A DNA stretch of 30,091 bases, from the NCBI GenBank assembly GCA_045133795.1, contig JBGUUT010000049.1, forward strand, positions 1 through 30,091, read 5' to 3'. The notes beneath the pieces were generated by a model that saw only the letters and a program-made list of their open reading frames with translations, did no database searches and was not told the origin of the DNA. How positions within the stretch are numbered: position 1 is the stretch's first letter; each line of letters begins with the position of its first letter. Below, in pieces: positions 1 through 8,583 of the stretch. The stretch comes from RGIG8597 sp045133795. Lineage in GTDB: Bacteria > Spirochaetota > GWE2-31-10. The translations under genes and the position numbers were made by a program.

Positions 1-12
1 TTTGTAGATTTA

Positions 13-32
13 TCACCGTATCAATGCGGTGA
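13..32. other. Short hairpin near window edge
   Basis: TCACCG (13-18) and CGGTGA (27-32) form a 6-bp stem with an 8-base loop, followed on the plus strand by a broken T-rich stretch. It could be a weak terminator for a gene left of the window. The rest of 1-132 is AT-rich and I see no gene in it. Confidence 0.35.
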
Positions 33-132
33 GTTTTATATTTTATTTTTAAAACTGTAAAGTCAGTGAGATTTTCTAACGGAAAATATCAAGCAAATGC
101 ATTTTTATAGTTCCTTACAAAACTAGCATAAT

Positions 133-160
133 AAAAAAGACAGTCAATTTTTGACTGCCT
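133..160 (-). terminator. Intrinsic terminator of the small lipoprotein gene
   Basis: On the minus strand GCAGTCA (158-152) pairs with TGACTGT (146-140) and is followed by a run of six T. It lies just past the stop codon at 173, in the right orientation to end the lipoprotein transcript. Confidence 0.8.
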
Positions 161-172
161 TTTGTAAGAAAA

Positions 173-400
173 TCATCTTCTGTGATGTTTTTTTTGATGT
201 TGTGGTTTTGCCATATGGCGACTCTTTTTAGGATGGTGAGCTTTTTTTATATGTCGCGGTTTTTTAGGCGGACGTGGTTTTCTTGCTCTTCTTTCATGGC
301 GTGGACCGTCATGATGATGCGGAAATAATATACAAGAAGTACACATTGACATTCCTACAAATGTACATAACAAAAATAAAGCCTTGTGAAAACGTTTCAT
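173..400 (-). CDS. Small His/Lys-rich putative lipoprotein
   Basis: This 75-residue protein starts at the ATG at 400, chosen because AAGGAG lies seven bases upstream; the frame stays open further upstream but without a ribosome site. Residues 1-23 look like a lipoprotein signal: basic start, hydrophobic core, then a Cys near residue 23 that could be lipidated (the lipobox is not perfect). The mature part is almost only Lys, Arg, His and Pro in loose repeats (PKKPRH, HPKKSRH, HQKKHH). No enzyme domain is visible. A histidine-dense exported tail could bind metal or a polyanion such as LPS-like glycan or nucleic acid, but that is inference. It lies downstream of ackA, separated by that gene's terminator, and has its own terminator. 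Confidence 0.65.
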   Translation of the reverse strand: MKRFHKALFLLCTFVGMSMCTSCILFPHHHDGPRHERRARKPRPPKKPRHIKKAHHPKKSRHMAKPQHQKKHHRR

Positions 401-431
401 TTTTTTCTCCTTAATAAACAAATATTTAAAA

Positions 432-482
432 TAAAAAAAAAACTGCATTGCAAAACGTTTTTGTAGAGCAATGCAGTTTTTA
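432..482 (-). terminator. ackA terminator, possibly bidirectional
   Basis: AACTGCATTGC (441-451) pairs perfectly with GCAATGCAGTT (468-478), an 11-bp stem with a 16-base loop. On the minus strand it is followed by a run of T; on the plus strand by five T. It begins 14 bases past the ackA stop. Confidence 0.85.
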
Positions 483-495
483 AATATTAACAAAA

Positions 496-1713
496 TTATT
501 GTGTAATTCTGAATGCGTCTTTGGCAATTTGTAATTCTTCGTTTGTTGGAACAACGAGAACTTTAACTTTTGAATCAGCTGTAGAGATTACACCTTCTTC
601 ACCTTCAAATTTGTCATTTTCTGCTTTATCAAATTTGATTCCCAGAATTTCTAAATCCTTACAAATTCGGTCACGCAATTTAAAACTTCTTTCACCGATT
701 CCGCCGGTAAATACAAGGTAATCTACACGACCGAGTTCTGCAAAATATCCACCGATATATTTTTTTACACGTGTAAGCCATACGCTTAATGCAAGTTGGC
801 CTCTTTCATCGCCACTTTCATCAGCATCGATAACGTCTCTCATATCGCTTGTTTTTTCGAAAAGTCCCAAAAGTCCACTTTTCTTTTGCAAGATTGTATT
901 TACTTCTTCTACTGTATAACCGTGTTGGCATAGATAATAAACAACTGTCGGGTCAATGTCTCCGCAACGAGTTCCCATTACAAGACCTTCTAACGGAGTT
1001 AAACCCATTGATGTATCATAAGATTTTCCGTCTTTTATTGCTGTAATAGAAGATCCGTTACCTAAATGACAGATTACCATGTTACATTCTTCCAATGGTT
1101 TTCCTACGATTTCTGCAGTTCTTTGAGCTACATATTTGTGGCTTGTTCCGTGAGCACCGTATTTTCTTAATTTAAATTTTTCATACAAATCATAAGGAAT
1201 TGCATACATAAAGCTTGAAGCAGGCATTGTTTGGTGAAATGCTGTATCAAATGTTACTGTTTGCGGAGTGTTAGGTAAAATTGCCGTAGCAGCTTTGATA
1301 CCTTCAAGATGTGCAGGGTTGTGTAAAGGAGCTAAGTCGCACAATTCTTCAATATCTTTTAAAACTTTTTCATTTACGATAGCTGCATCGCTGTAGCGAG
1401 CTCCACCTTGAACGATTCTGTGTGCAACAACATCGATTTCATTTACATCAGTTAATATTCCGTTATCTTTATCTAAAATAGCGTTGATAACTAATTTAAA
1501 AGCAGTTGTGTGAGTTTTGATGCCACCTTCTACATCTTTTGCAAGGACTTCCATTTTTTTGTTGTCAGAAACTCTTTTCTGATTCATAAATGCTACATCT
1601 TCGCCGATTCTTTCAACATTCCCCTTAACCAAAGCCTCACCTTCAGGCATTTGTAAAAGCTGATACTTCAGTGAAGAAGAACCGCAGTTGATTACCAAAA
1701 TTTTCTTACTCAT
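496..1713 (-). CDS. ackA: Acetate kinase
   Basis: Acetate kinase interconverts acetyl phosphate plus ADP with acetate plus ATP, the ATP-yielding last step of acetate fermentation. The 405-residue product has the usual family length. It opens with the ASKHA phosphate-binding signature (VINCGSSSLKYQLL), carries the second kinase signature around MGTRCGDIDPTVV, and has a VFTGGIGE motif near the C terminus. The start at 1713 is supported by AGGAG ten bases upstream; an in-frame ATG at 1746 has no such site. No phosphotransacetylase (pta) gene is adjacent. A promoter match lies at 1736-1764 and a strong terminator at 432-482, so it is probably a single-gene transcript. Confidence 0.96.
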   Translation of the reverse strand: MSKKILVINCGSSSLKYQLLQMPEGEALVKGNVERIGEDVAFMNQKRVSDNKKMEVLAKDVEGGIKTHTTAFKLVINAILDKDNGILTDVNEIDVVAHRIVQGGARYSDAAIVNEKVLKDIEELCDLAPLHNPAHLEGIKAATAILPNTPQTVTFDTAFHQTMPASSFMYAIPYDLYEKFKLRKYGAHGTSHKYVAQRTAEIVGKPLEECNMVICHLGNGSSITAIKDGKSYDTSMGLTPLEGLVMGTRCGDIDPTVVYYLCQHGYTVEEVNTILQKKSGLLGLFEKTSDMRDVIDADESGDERGQLALSVWLTRVKKYIGGYFAELGRVDYLVFTGGIGERSFKLRDRICKDLEILGIKFDKAENDKFEGEEGVISTADSKVKVLVVPTNEELQIAKDAFRITQ

Positions 1714-1735
1714 TTGTAAACTCCTATTATTTAAA

Positions 1736-1764
1736 ATTTTATCCAAAAATCAAAACATTGTCGA
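1736..1764 (-). promoter_or_regulatory. Predicted sigma-70 promoter of ackA
   Basis: On the minus strand TCGACA (1764-1759) is followed, after exactly 17 bases, by TAAAAT (1741-1736). This lies 23 bases upstream of the ackA ATG and just inside the gap after the protease gene. Confidence 0.6.
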
Positions 1765-1784
1765 ATAGTGACAAGGTTGCTTGA

Positions 1785-3095
1785 TTATAAATCTTTATTT
1801 TCAATATTAACCGATTTTTTTTCATCTTTAATTTTTCTTAACGCAGCAATTCGCTGTAACAACGGCGGATGAGATGCGTAAAATCTTACATAAGAAGGTG
1901 CCGGGTATAAATTGCTTAAATTATCTAAGTTTAATTTTATAAGTCCTTCGATTAAGGCTTCCGGCATATTTGTCAATTCGGCAGAAAATCTGTCGGCTTC
2001 ATATTCATGACATCGAGAACGCCAAGCTCCGATTGGTTGGAAAAAGTAACTTACCGGAGAAAAAACTATAGATAATAAAAATAATCCGATGTAATACATT
2101 TCGTTTATGTGGTCGGGACTTATTACAAATCCGAAGCCGTTGTAAAGAGCCGGCAATGTAAGCAACTTTGAGGCGACAAATAACATTACAAGTGATTGTA
2201 TAAATGAAATAATAATACCTTTTAATAAATGACCTTTTTTTCTGTGTCCGATTTCATGGCCCATAACGGCAGTCAATTCGTCGGCAGTCATTTGCTCTAT
2301 CAAAGTATCATATAAAACTATACGTTTAGCTTTTCCCATTCCGGTAAAGTAAGCGTTAGAATGTGTAGAACGTTTTGAACTGTCGACAACAAATAAACCG
2401 TCCGGTTTGTAGCCGGATTTAATAAGTAGATTTGTTAATTTGTCACGAAGTTCGCCTTCCGGTAACGGAGAAAATTTATTAAAAAGCGGTGCGATAAATT
2501 GCGGATAAATAACTTGCATTGCCAATGAGAATAAAATCATAAAGCCCCAAATCGGTAGCCACCACATATCGGCAAATGTCTTAAAAACAAAAACTAATGC
2601 GGATAACATAATTATTTGCATTACAAATGACAAAATTAATTCTTTTATTAAATCAGAAAACCAAAGTCCGAGTGTCATCTTATTGAAACCGAACTTTTTT
2701 TCTATACCGAAATGGAAGTATAAACTGCCGGGAATAGAAAGAATCGTATCAAGTAAGTCGTCCGCACAGAAAAATAAAATCACAAGGAAATAAAGATTCT
2801 GTGTCCAGCTGTTAAAAACGCTTACAAGCCATGGGTAAAAACCGAGACATAAAAATAACAAAATAATTGTTTTGTTTATAATCATGGAACAAAGTGAATA
2901 AACCAATTTAACATTGGAATACTCGTCCATTTTCTTCATTTTTTCTGCATTCAGTCTGCCTTCCAATTCTTTCGGAATTATCCCCAAATGCTTTTTTCTG
3001 TGAAAGTAATTGATAAATGCCAAACTTAATCTTGTTATTGTAGAGGCAATAAAAAAAGTAAGAAAAATTATTATAAAAGGATTTTTTATATCCAT
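1785..3095 (-). CDS. Ste24-type M48 membrane metalloprotease
   Basis: The 436-residue protein matches the M48A/Ste24 (CAAX prenyl protease) family in length and layout: several hydrophobic membrane segments, a zinc motif HEIGH at 280-284, a further membrane segment after it, and the third zinc ligand in HEYEAD near 364. In eukaryotes the family trims prenylated proteins. Bacterial members lack that substrate and are thought to act in membrane protein turnover, so the name CAAX protease should not be read literally here. The gene follows the GDP-fucose synthase gene by 24 bases on the same strand and may be cotranscribed with it. Confidence 0.92.
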   Translation of the reverse strand: MDIKNPFIIIFLTFFIASTITRLSLAFINYFHRKKHLGIIPKELEGRLNAEKMKKMDEYSNVKLVYSLCSMIINKTIILLFLCLGFYPWLVSVFNSWTQNLYFLVILFFCADDLLDTILSIPGSLYFHFGIEKKFGFNKMTLGLWFSDLIKELILSFVMQIIMLSALVFVFKTFADMWWLPIWGFMILFSLAMQVIYPQFIAPLFNKFSPLPEGELRDKLTNLLIKSGYKPDGLFVVDSSKRSTHSNAYFTGMGKAKRIVLYDTLIEQMTADELTAVMGHEIGHRKKGHLLKGIIISFIQSLVMLFVASKLLTLPALYNGFGFVISPDHINEMYYIGLFLLSIVFSPVSYFFQPIGAWRSRCHEYEADRFSAELTNMPEALIEGLIKLNLDNLSNLYPAPSYVRFYASHPPLLQRIAALRKIKDEKKSVNIENKDL

Positions 3096-3119
3096 GAATT
3101 TGTCCTGAAAATTATAGTT

Positions 3120-4049
3120 TTATTTATATTCTTTTAAGTACCATTCGTAAGTTTTGCGAATTCCTTCTTCTAAAGAAACTTTTGCTTTCCATCCGAGAGA
3201 ATTGATTTTCGAAACATCTAATAATTTTTTCGGTGTTCCGTCCGGTTTTGATGTATCAAATACAATCTTTCCGCTGTATCCGACAACTTTGCAAATCAAT
3301 TGTGCAAGTTCTTTGATAGAAACGTCTGTTCCGGTACCGACATTTACGTGTTCTTCGCCGCTGTATTCATTCATCAAAAATACCAACGCTTCGGCTAAAT
3401 CATCGACAAAAAGGAATTCTCTAAGCGGTGCTCCTGTTCCCCAAACAGTTACTTCCGGAATGTTGTTTTCTTTTGCTTCATGGATTTTTCGCATTAATGC
3501 CGGCAAAACGTGAGAACTTTCTAAATCAAAGTTGTCATTGTATCCGTAAAGGTTTGTTGGCATTGCACTGATATAATCAACTCCGTACTGTTGACGAAAT
3601 GCTCGACACATCATCAAACCGGAAATTTTTGCAATGGCATAAGCATCGTTTGTTTCTTCAAGATATCCGGACAAAAGGTATTCTTCTTTTATCGGTTGCG
3701 GACACATTTTCGGATAAATACAAGAACTTCCTAAGAACAGCAGTTTTTTTACTCCGAAATCATACGCATTTTTTATTACGTTATTTTGGATTTGCAGGTT
3801 TTCATAAATAAATTCTGCTTTGTGAGTTTTATTTGCCCAGATTCCTCCGACTTTTGCGGCAGCTAAAAAAACATACTCGGGACGTTCTTTTTCAAAGAAT
3901 TCTTTTACAGCTTCATAGTTTGTTAAATCTAATTCTTGGTGTGTACGATACACAATATTTTTGTATCCCGCTTTGTCTAACGCTCTGAGAATAGATGAAC
4001 CTACCAGTCCTCGATGACCGGCAACGTAAATTTTTGCTTGCATTTCCAT
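3120..4049 (-). CDS. fcl: GDP-L-fucose synthase
   Basis: This enzyme converts GDP-4-keto-6-deoxymannose to GDP-L-fucose by epimerisation and NADPH reduction, supplying fucose for surface glycans. The 309-residue product is an extended-SDR protein: Rossmann glycine motif GHRGLVG at 11-17, the family hallmark GSSCIYPK at 107-114 (Cys110), the catalytic pair Tyr137/Lys141 (YAIAK) and His180. All expected catalytic residues are present. The start at 4049 has GAGGTG seven bases upstream. Its usual partner, GDP-mannose 4,6-dehydratase (gmd), is not in the window, so the pathway must be completed elsewhere. Confidence 0.95.
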   Translation of the reverse strand: MEMQAKIYVAGHRGLVGSSILRALDKAGYKNIVYRTHQELDLTNYEAVKEFFEKERPEYVFLAAAKVGGIWANKTHKAEFIYENLQIQNNVIKNAYDFGVKKLLFLGSSCIYPKMCPQPIKEEYLLSGYLEETNDAYAIAKISGLMMCRAFRQQYGVDYISAMPTNLYGYNDNFDLESSHVLPALMRKIHEAKENNIPEVTVWGTGAPLREFLFVDDLAEALVFLMNEYSGEEHVNVGTGTDVSIKELAQLICKVVGYSGKIVFDTSKPDGTPKKLLDVSKINSLGWKAKVSLEEGIRKTYEWYLKEYK

Positions 4050-4244
4050 CGTAATACACCTCTTTTACATTTATTAATTAATGGATTTAAATACATTATT
4101 TTGAAATGTCGGGTGACTATATCCAAAATCGCCTGTTTTGTAAACCGATAAAAAGAATCACAAAATTTGCCGCTTAATCTTTTTTGCATTATTTTTGAGA
4201 AAATATTTAAACTTACATTTTGCAGGGGCTTTCTTTTTTTTACA

Positions 4245-4622
4245 ATGAAGAAGATTTTAATTTTTGAAGAGGACATAGTTTTTTCTTTTATTCTGAAAAG
4301 AACATTAGAAAAATTAGGTTACAGTGCGGTTGTTGCAAATAATGAAGCTAACGTTCGGAATGCTTTTGTCGATGAAAAAACATTTGATTTATTTTTATTT
4401 GATACCGGCGAAGATGTTGCTAACGTTGATTTTTTACAAAAAATACGAGATGAAAATCCGACATTAAAAATTATTATCAGTGCCGGATTTATTATCGGCA
4501 AGTGGCGAAAGTTCAAAATTCAGGGACTTTTGATGAAACCTTATACAATTCAAGAATTAGATTTAATGTTAAAAAATATATTCTCCGAAAAAACAGATAC
4601 GAACATTTTATTTTCTCACTAA
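4245..4622 (+). CDS. Single-domain response regulator (CheY-like)
   Basis: This 125-residue receiver domain has no output domain. It shows the acidic pocket (Glu8, Glu9, Asp10), the likely phosphoacceptor Asp53 at the end of beta-3 (FLFD), a switch Ser79 and the conserved Lys98-Pro99 pair. The loop after Asp53 reads TGE rather than the common MP-containing loop, so partner recognition may be unusual. The ATG at 4245 was chosen because the receiver fold begins there (MKKILIFEED) and GGGG lies upstream. No histidine kinase is beside it, so its partner is unknown. It is transcribed away from the GDP-fucose synthase gene. Confidence 0.82.
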   Translation: MKKILIFEEDIVFSFILKRTLEKLGYSAVVANNEANVRNAFVDEKTFDLFLFDTGEDVANVDFLQKIRDENPTLKIIISAGFIIGKWRKFKIQGLLMKPYTIQELDLMLKNIFSEKTDTNILFSH

Positions 4623-4679
4623 ACTTTTTGTCTTTTTAACAGATAATTCTAATTAAAGACCGATTTTCGGAGTAGCTTA

Positions 4680-6176
4680 ATGAAAAGATTGTATTTGTTT
4701 CTTGTCGGATTATTTTTATTGCCCGTGTTTGTTTTTTCTGAAAAGATTTCATGGAATACAAGAAATAATTTTCTTTCCGGTATTTATAAAACAGAAAATG
4801 TAGAACTTGTTTCGGACGGAGCAAAGTCTCTTTATTATAAGATAAAGAAACAGAGTTATAATTTTAATACCGATGATAATGATGTTGATTTGTTTATGCC
4901 GTTTGATGCAGAGAACAAACAAAAAGCTGTAGTAAAAAATTATGAAACTCTCCAAAAAAGTTTTCAATATAAAATGTCAGATTCTTACATCGGGACGTGT
5001 GCATATTTTTACAAAAATGAGCATAAAATAGAACTGCAAGGAAATAAAAAAAGCGTTTTTGTACCGGGGCGGGTAATCGGGTCTTTTACGATAAATTTTT
5101 ATATTTATCCGATGAATTTATCTGAGAATAATGTGTTGTTCAAAATCGGTTCACATTATTATGAAAATTCCAATGACAGTATTTGCGATCAATCATTTTC
5201 AGCTGTATTGGATGAAGGTGTTTTTAAATGTCAATTTCGCAATGTTTTTAATAATGAAAAAAATAAGCCGATTCCTGAATTTACGGTAAAAGCATATCAG
5301 AGAATTATGCCGCAGGAATGGACAAATCTTACAATTACTTATGATAGTTTTTCCGGAGTAATAAAGCTTTTTATTAACGGGGTGGAAAACGGTATTGCAA
5401 AGGCAGCCGGCGAAAGTGTTTATCCTATGATTTTTAATCCGGCAAATCGTTGTATTCTCGATATCGGAACTGCGTATGTCGGGGCAATAGATGATTTTCT
5501 TATCAAACACGGTACGGAGACAGAAAAAATAGAACGCGGATTTGCACAAGACGGTGCCGTAATTGTAAGTACAGTTCAGAAATTGGACGATTTTAATATA
5601 GTAATAAAAGATATTAATTTTTTAGATTATGAAAAAGACGGAGCTGAAGTAAAATATTTTGCACGTTTTTCTTCTGCACCTTTTGATGTTGATGATACGG
5701 TTAAAAGTATAAAACCGGTAGAATGGATTTCTTTGGATGAAGAAAATATATCTTATTTGAAAAATAAGAAAGCTGCATATTTTCAATGGAAAGCTTTACT
5801 TTTGCCGGGAGTAAACGGTTATACATCGCCGCATTTTTCGGGAATTAATTTGGAGTATGAAAAAGATTTTCCGCCGTCACCGCCGAGTGGTGTAAAAATA
5901 GCCGAAAAAGACGGTACGATTTTCTTGAAATGGAAAAATAACACTGAACAAGATTTAAAAGGGTATAAAATTTATTACGGGACAAAACCGGGGGTATATT
6001 TTTGCAATGATGCGGCGGAAGGCGAAAGTCCGATTATTATTGACAAAGTTGATAATTTTAAATTAACAAAATTGAAAAAAAATCTAATTTACTATATAAC
6101 TGTTACGGCATTCGATGATAAGAATGCAAATCATGAGAGTGCTTTCTCTGAAGAAGTAAGTAAACGAGTGTATTAA
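4680..6176 (+). CDS. Exported LamG-like / fibronectin type III protein
   Basis: The 498-residue protein begins with a clear signal peptide (residues 1-20, cleavage near FVFS-EK). Residues about 105-275 resemble a concanavalin A/LamG jelly-roll, with phrases such as FTINFYIYP, WTNLTITYD and IKLFINGVENG that are typical of that fold. Residues about 403-495 form a fibronectin type III domain (PPSGVKI, TIFLKWKNN, LKGYKIYYG). This is a surface or periplasmic binding architecture, plausibly for glycan or host matrix, with no catalytic motif seen. GGAG lies nine bases before the ATG. The next gene follows after 23 bases, suggesting one transcript. Confidence 0.8.
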   Translation: MKRLYLFLVGLFLLPVFVFSEKISWNTRNNFLSGIYKTENVELVSDGAKSLYYKIKKQSYNFNTDDNDVDLFMPFDAENKQKAVVKNYETLQKSFQYKMSDSYIGTCAYFYKNEHKIELQGNKKSVFVPGRVIGSFTINFYIYPMNLSENNVLFKIGSHYYENSNDSICDQSFSAVLDEGVFKCQFRNVFNNEKNKPIPEFTVKAYQRIMPQEWTNLTITYDSFSGVIKLFINGVENGIAKAAGESVYPMIFNPANRCILDIGTAYVGAIDDFLIKHGTETEKIERGFAQDGAVIVSTVQKLDDFNIVIKDINFLDYEKDGAEVKYFARFSSAPFDVDDTVKSIKPVEWISLDEENISYLKNKKAAYFQWKALLLPGVNGYTSPHFSGINLEYEKDFPPSPPSGVKIAEKDGTIFLKWKNNTEQDLKGYKIYYGTKPGVYFCNDAAEGESPIIIDKVDNFKLTKLKKNLIYYITVTAFDDKNANHESAFSEEVSKRVY

Positions 6177-6199
6177 AAAAAACATAAAACGAGAAAAAA

Positions 6200-6754
6200 A
6201 TGTCATCTTGTGAAAATATTTCTACGGATTTGAAAAACTACTATATGTTTCAGGCAGAAATTTCGGAAATGTCAGAGTTGTTTGGACAGAATACCGAGCA
6301 TGTTGATAAAGTGATTTTGTTATTTGCGGAAATTTATGCTTTTATTTGTGATGAGTTTTCTATAGAAATTGCCAGGAAATTAATCATGAATTATGAAAAC
6401 TCAGATACTTTTAAAAGATGGTTTTGGGAAATAAAACACAGATTGGGTGAAGTATTGGGAAAAGACCCGACTTCCGATGAAATAGGATGTTGGATAGGAC
6501 AGGGAGCATTTTTAAAAATAGTTTATAATATTCTCTGTTATAGAGCTTCCGATGAAGTAGTGCGTTTTTCCGGGTGGTTTAATGTATTGATGAAAGCCGC
6601 CGAAAGACAGCAGAGGTTACTGAAAAATCTTACCAAGCTCTCTGCTGAAATGTGTGTGGTTTTGCCGGGTAAGGATGAATATTTATTGCTTAATGAAAAA
6701 ATGGTGACTAATGTTTATGATGTAAATTTTAAAGAAATCATGGCGATTCATTAG
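6200..6754 (+). CDS. Conserved-looking helical protein, function unknown
   Basis: I do not recognise this 184-residue protein. It has no signal peptide, appears mostly alpha-helical, and contains a Trp-rich centre (KRWFWEIKHRL, GCWIGQGAFLK). A patch reading GKDPTSDEIGCWIG is the most motif-like part. GAGAAAAAA before the ATG is a weak ribosome site. It follows the LamG-FN3 gene closely and precedes ptsI by 73 bases, so it may share a transcript with the former. Normal codon use and the intact frame make it a real gene. Confidence 0.7.
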   Translation: MSSCENISTDLKNYYMFQAEISEMSELFGQNTEHVDKVILLFAEIYAFICDEFSIEIARKLIMNYENSDTFKRWFWEIKHRLGEVLGKDPTSDEIGCWIGQGAFLKIVYNILCYRASDEVVRFSGWFNVLMKAAERQQRLLKNLTKLSAEMCVVLPGKDEYLLLNEKMVTNVYDVNFKEIMAIH

Positions 6755-6827
6755 TTTTTTTCGGTCTTGCTTTATAATATTCAAAATGTTATATATCCCC
6801 AAAAAAATAAATAGTAGGTCATAGTTA

Positions 6828-8573
6828 ATGAAAGTACATCATGGAATTGTAGCTTCTATTGGTATTGCAATAGGCGAAGCATTTATCTACGATCAACATC
6901 TTCATATTCCTAATTATTCCATTTCAGAACGTCAGGTGGAATTTGAAATTCACCGTTTCTTCGGTGCTATGACTAAAACTAAAGAAGAATATATTCAGAT
7001 TCAAAAAAAGCTCATTCAAGAAATGAGTGAAGATCAAGGGCGTATTTTAGACGCTCATATAATGATGGTTGATGATGTTACGTTGATTGATAAAATCACC
7101 GCTACAATTCGTGCCGAAAAACGTAATATTGAATCTGTTGTTTATGATGTTATTAATGAGCAGTGTCAGGAATTAGCAAAAGCAAGTGAGTCATTTTTCC
7201 ATGACCGAATAATTGATATTTTTGATATCGGTCAAAAGCTATTACAAAATTTATTGTCACAAAAAAATGTATCGCTTTCAAGTATAGAGCGTGATGTTAT
7301 CGTTATTGCTTCAGAACTTTCCGTAAGTGATACCGCAAATATGAATAAAAAGCATGTGTTGGGGTTTGTAACCGAGTTTGGCGGTAAAACTTCACATTCT
7401 GCAATTTTGGCAAAATCTCTTTCTATGCCGGCAATTTTTGGATTAAACAATATTGTTCATGAAGTTTCATCCGGTACAATGTGTATTATTGACAGTGAAA
7501 AAGGGCTTTTTATTCAAGACCCGGATGAAAAAACTTTAAAAGAATATCAAGCTAAAAAGCTTGTAGAGACAGCCAAAAGGGAAGAAACTTTATTATTAAG
7601 CAGAATTCCTACTGTTACAAAGGACGGTTTTGCAGTTCCTTTAAAGGCTAATATGGAAATTCCGGAACAGGAAATCGATAATGTAAAAAAATACGGAGCG
7701 GAAGGTGTCGGACTTTATCGTTCTGAGTTTTTATATCTTTCAAAGAAAAGAAAATCTTTGCCGACGGAAGAACAACAATTTTTAGCGTATAAATTTATTT
7801 TGGAACGTCTTTCAGATAAGGAAGTTACGATTCGAACATTGGATCTCGGCGGCGATAAAATTATAGAAACGTATACGACAAAGGAAGCTAATCCTAATAT
7901 GGGATGGCGAGCGATTCGTTTGTGTCTTGAAAATCGTGAAATTTTTAAAACACAATTGCGAGCCCTTTACAGAGCGTCGATATACGGAAACTTGCGAATT
8001 ATGTTGCCGATGGTTTCGGTTGTAGAGGAAGTTGTTGAAACAAAAAAATTGATAGAAGAAGTTAAAGCTGATTTGAAAAAGGAAAAAGTTCCTTTTGTCG
8101 GCGATGTTCCGCTTGGAATTATGATAGAAACTCCGGCAGCTGCATTAGTTTCGGATGCGTTGGCTAAGCATGTTGATTTCTTTAGTATCGGTTCAAATGA
8201 TTTGATTCAATATGTAATGGCGTGTGACCGCGGAAATGAAAAAGTTTCATATCTTTATGAGCCGCTTCATCCGGCGATTTTACAATTGATTTCTATTACG
8301 GTTAAAAATGCACATAAAAATAAAATCAGTTGTTCTTTGTGTGGTGAAATGGGAAGTGACCCTAATAATGCGTTAATACTTGTGGGATTGGGAATTGATG
8401 AAATTTCACTTTCAACAGGAAAGCTTTTGGAAATAAGAAAATTGCTTCAAAATACAAATAAAAAGGATTTGGAAGTATTGGCTCAGGAAGCGTTGACAAA
8501 GAGTACACAAAAAGAAGTTAATCAATTAATAGCACGTTACTATAAAACTCATAAAAATACTAAAATCATATAA
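6828..8573 (+). CDS. ptsI: PTS enzyme I (PEP-protein phosphotransferase)
   Basis: Enzyme I takes phosphate from phosphoenolpyruvate on a histidine and passes it to HPr, the first step of the phosphotransferase system in the cytoplasm. The 581-residue length is normal. The phosphorylated histidine is His190 in GGKTSHSAILAKS, the PEP-binding region is in the C-terminal barrel (EGVGLYRSEFL, IMIETPAA, SIGSNDLIQY), and the catalytic Cys505 sits in SLCGEMGSDP. No HPr, HPr kinase or sugar-specific EII gene is adjacent. In treponemes the PTS is known mostly as a regulatory remnant, so a signalling role is plausible (inference). Confidence 0.96.
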   Translation: MKVHHGIVASIGIAIGEAFIYDQHLHIPNYSISERQVEFEIHRFFGAMTKTKEEYIQIQKKLIQEMSEDQGRILDAHIMMVDDVTLIDKITATIRAEKRNIESVVYDVINEQCQELAKASESFFHDRIIDIFDIGQKLLQNLLSQKNVSLSSIERDVIVIASELSVSDTANMNKKHVLGFVTEFGGKTSHSAILAKSLSMPAIFGLNNIVHEVSSGTMCIIDSEKGLFIQDPDEKTLKEYQAKKLVETAKREETLLLSRIPTVTKDGFAVPLKANMEIPEQEIDNVKKYGAEGVGLYRSEFLYLSKKRKSLPTEEQQFLAYKFILERLSDKEVTIRTLDLGGDKIIETYTTKEANPNMGWRAIRLCLENREIFKTQLRALYRASIYGNLRIMLPMVSVVEEVVETKKLIEEVKADLKKEKVPFVGDVPLGIMIETPAAALVSDALAKHVDFFSIGSNDLIQYVMACDRGNEKVSYLYEPLHPAILQLISITVKNAHKNKISCSLCGEMGSDPNNALILVGLGIDEISLSTGKLLEIRKLLQNTNKKDLEVLAQEALTKSTQKEVNQLIARYYKTHKNTKII

Positions 8574-8583
8574 TAGGGATAAT

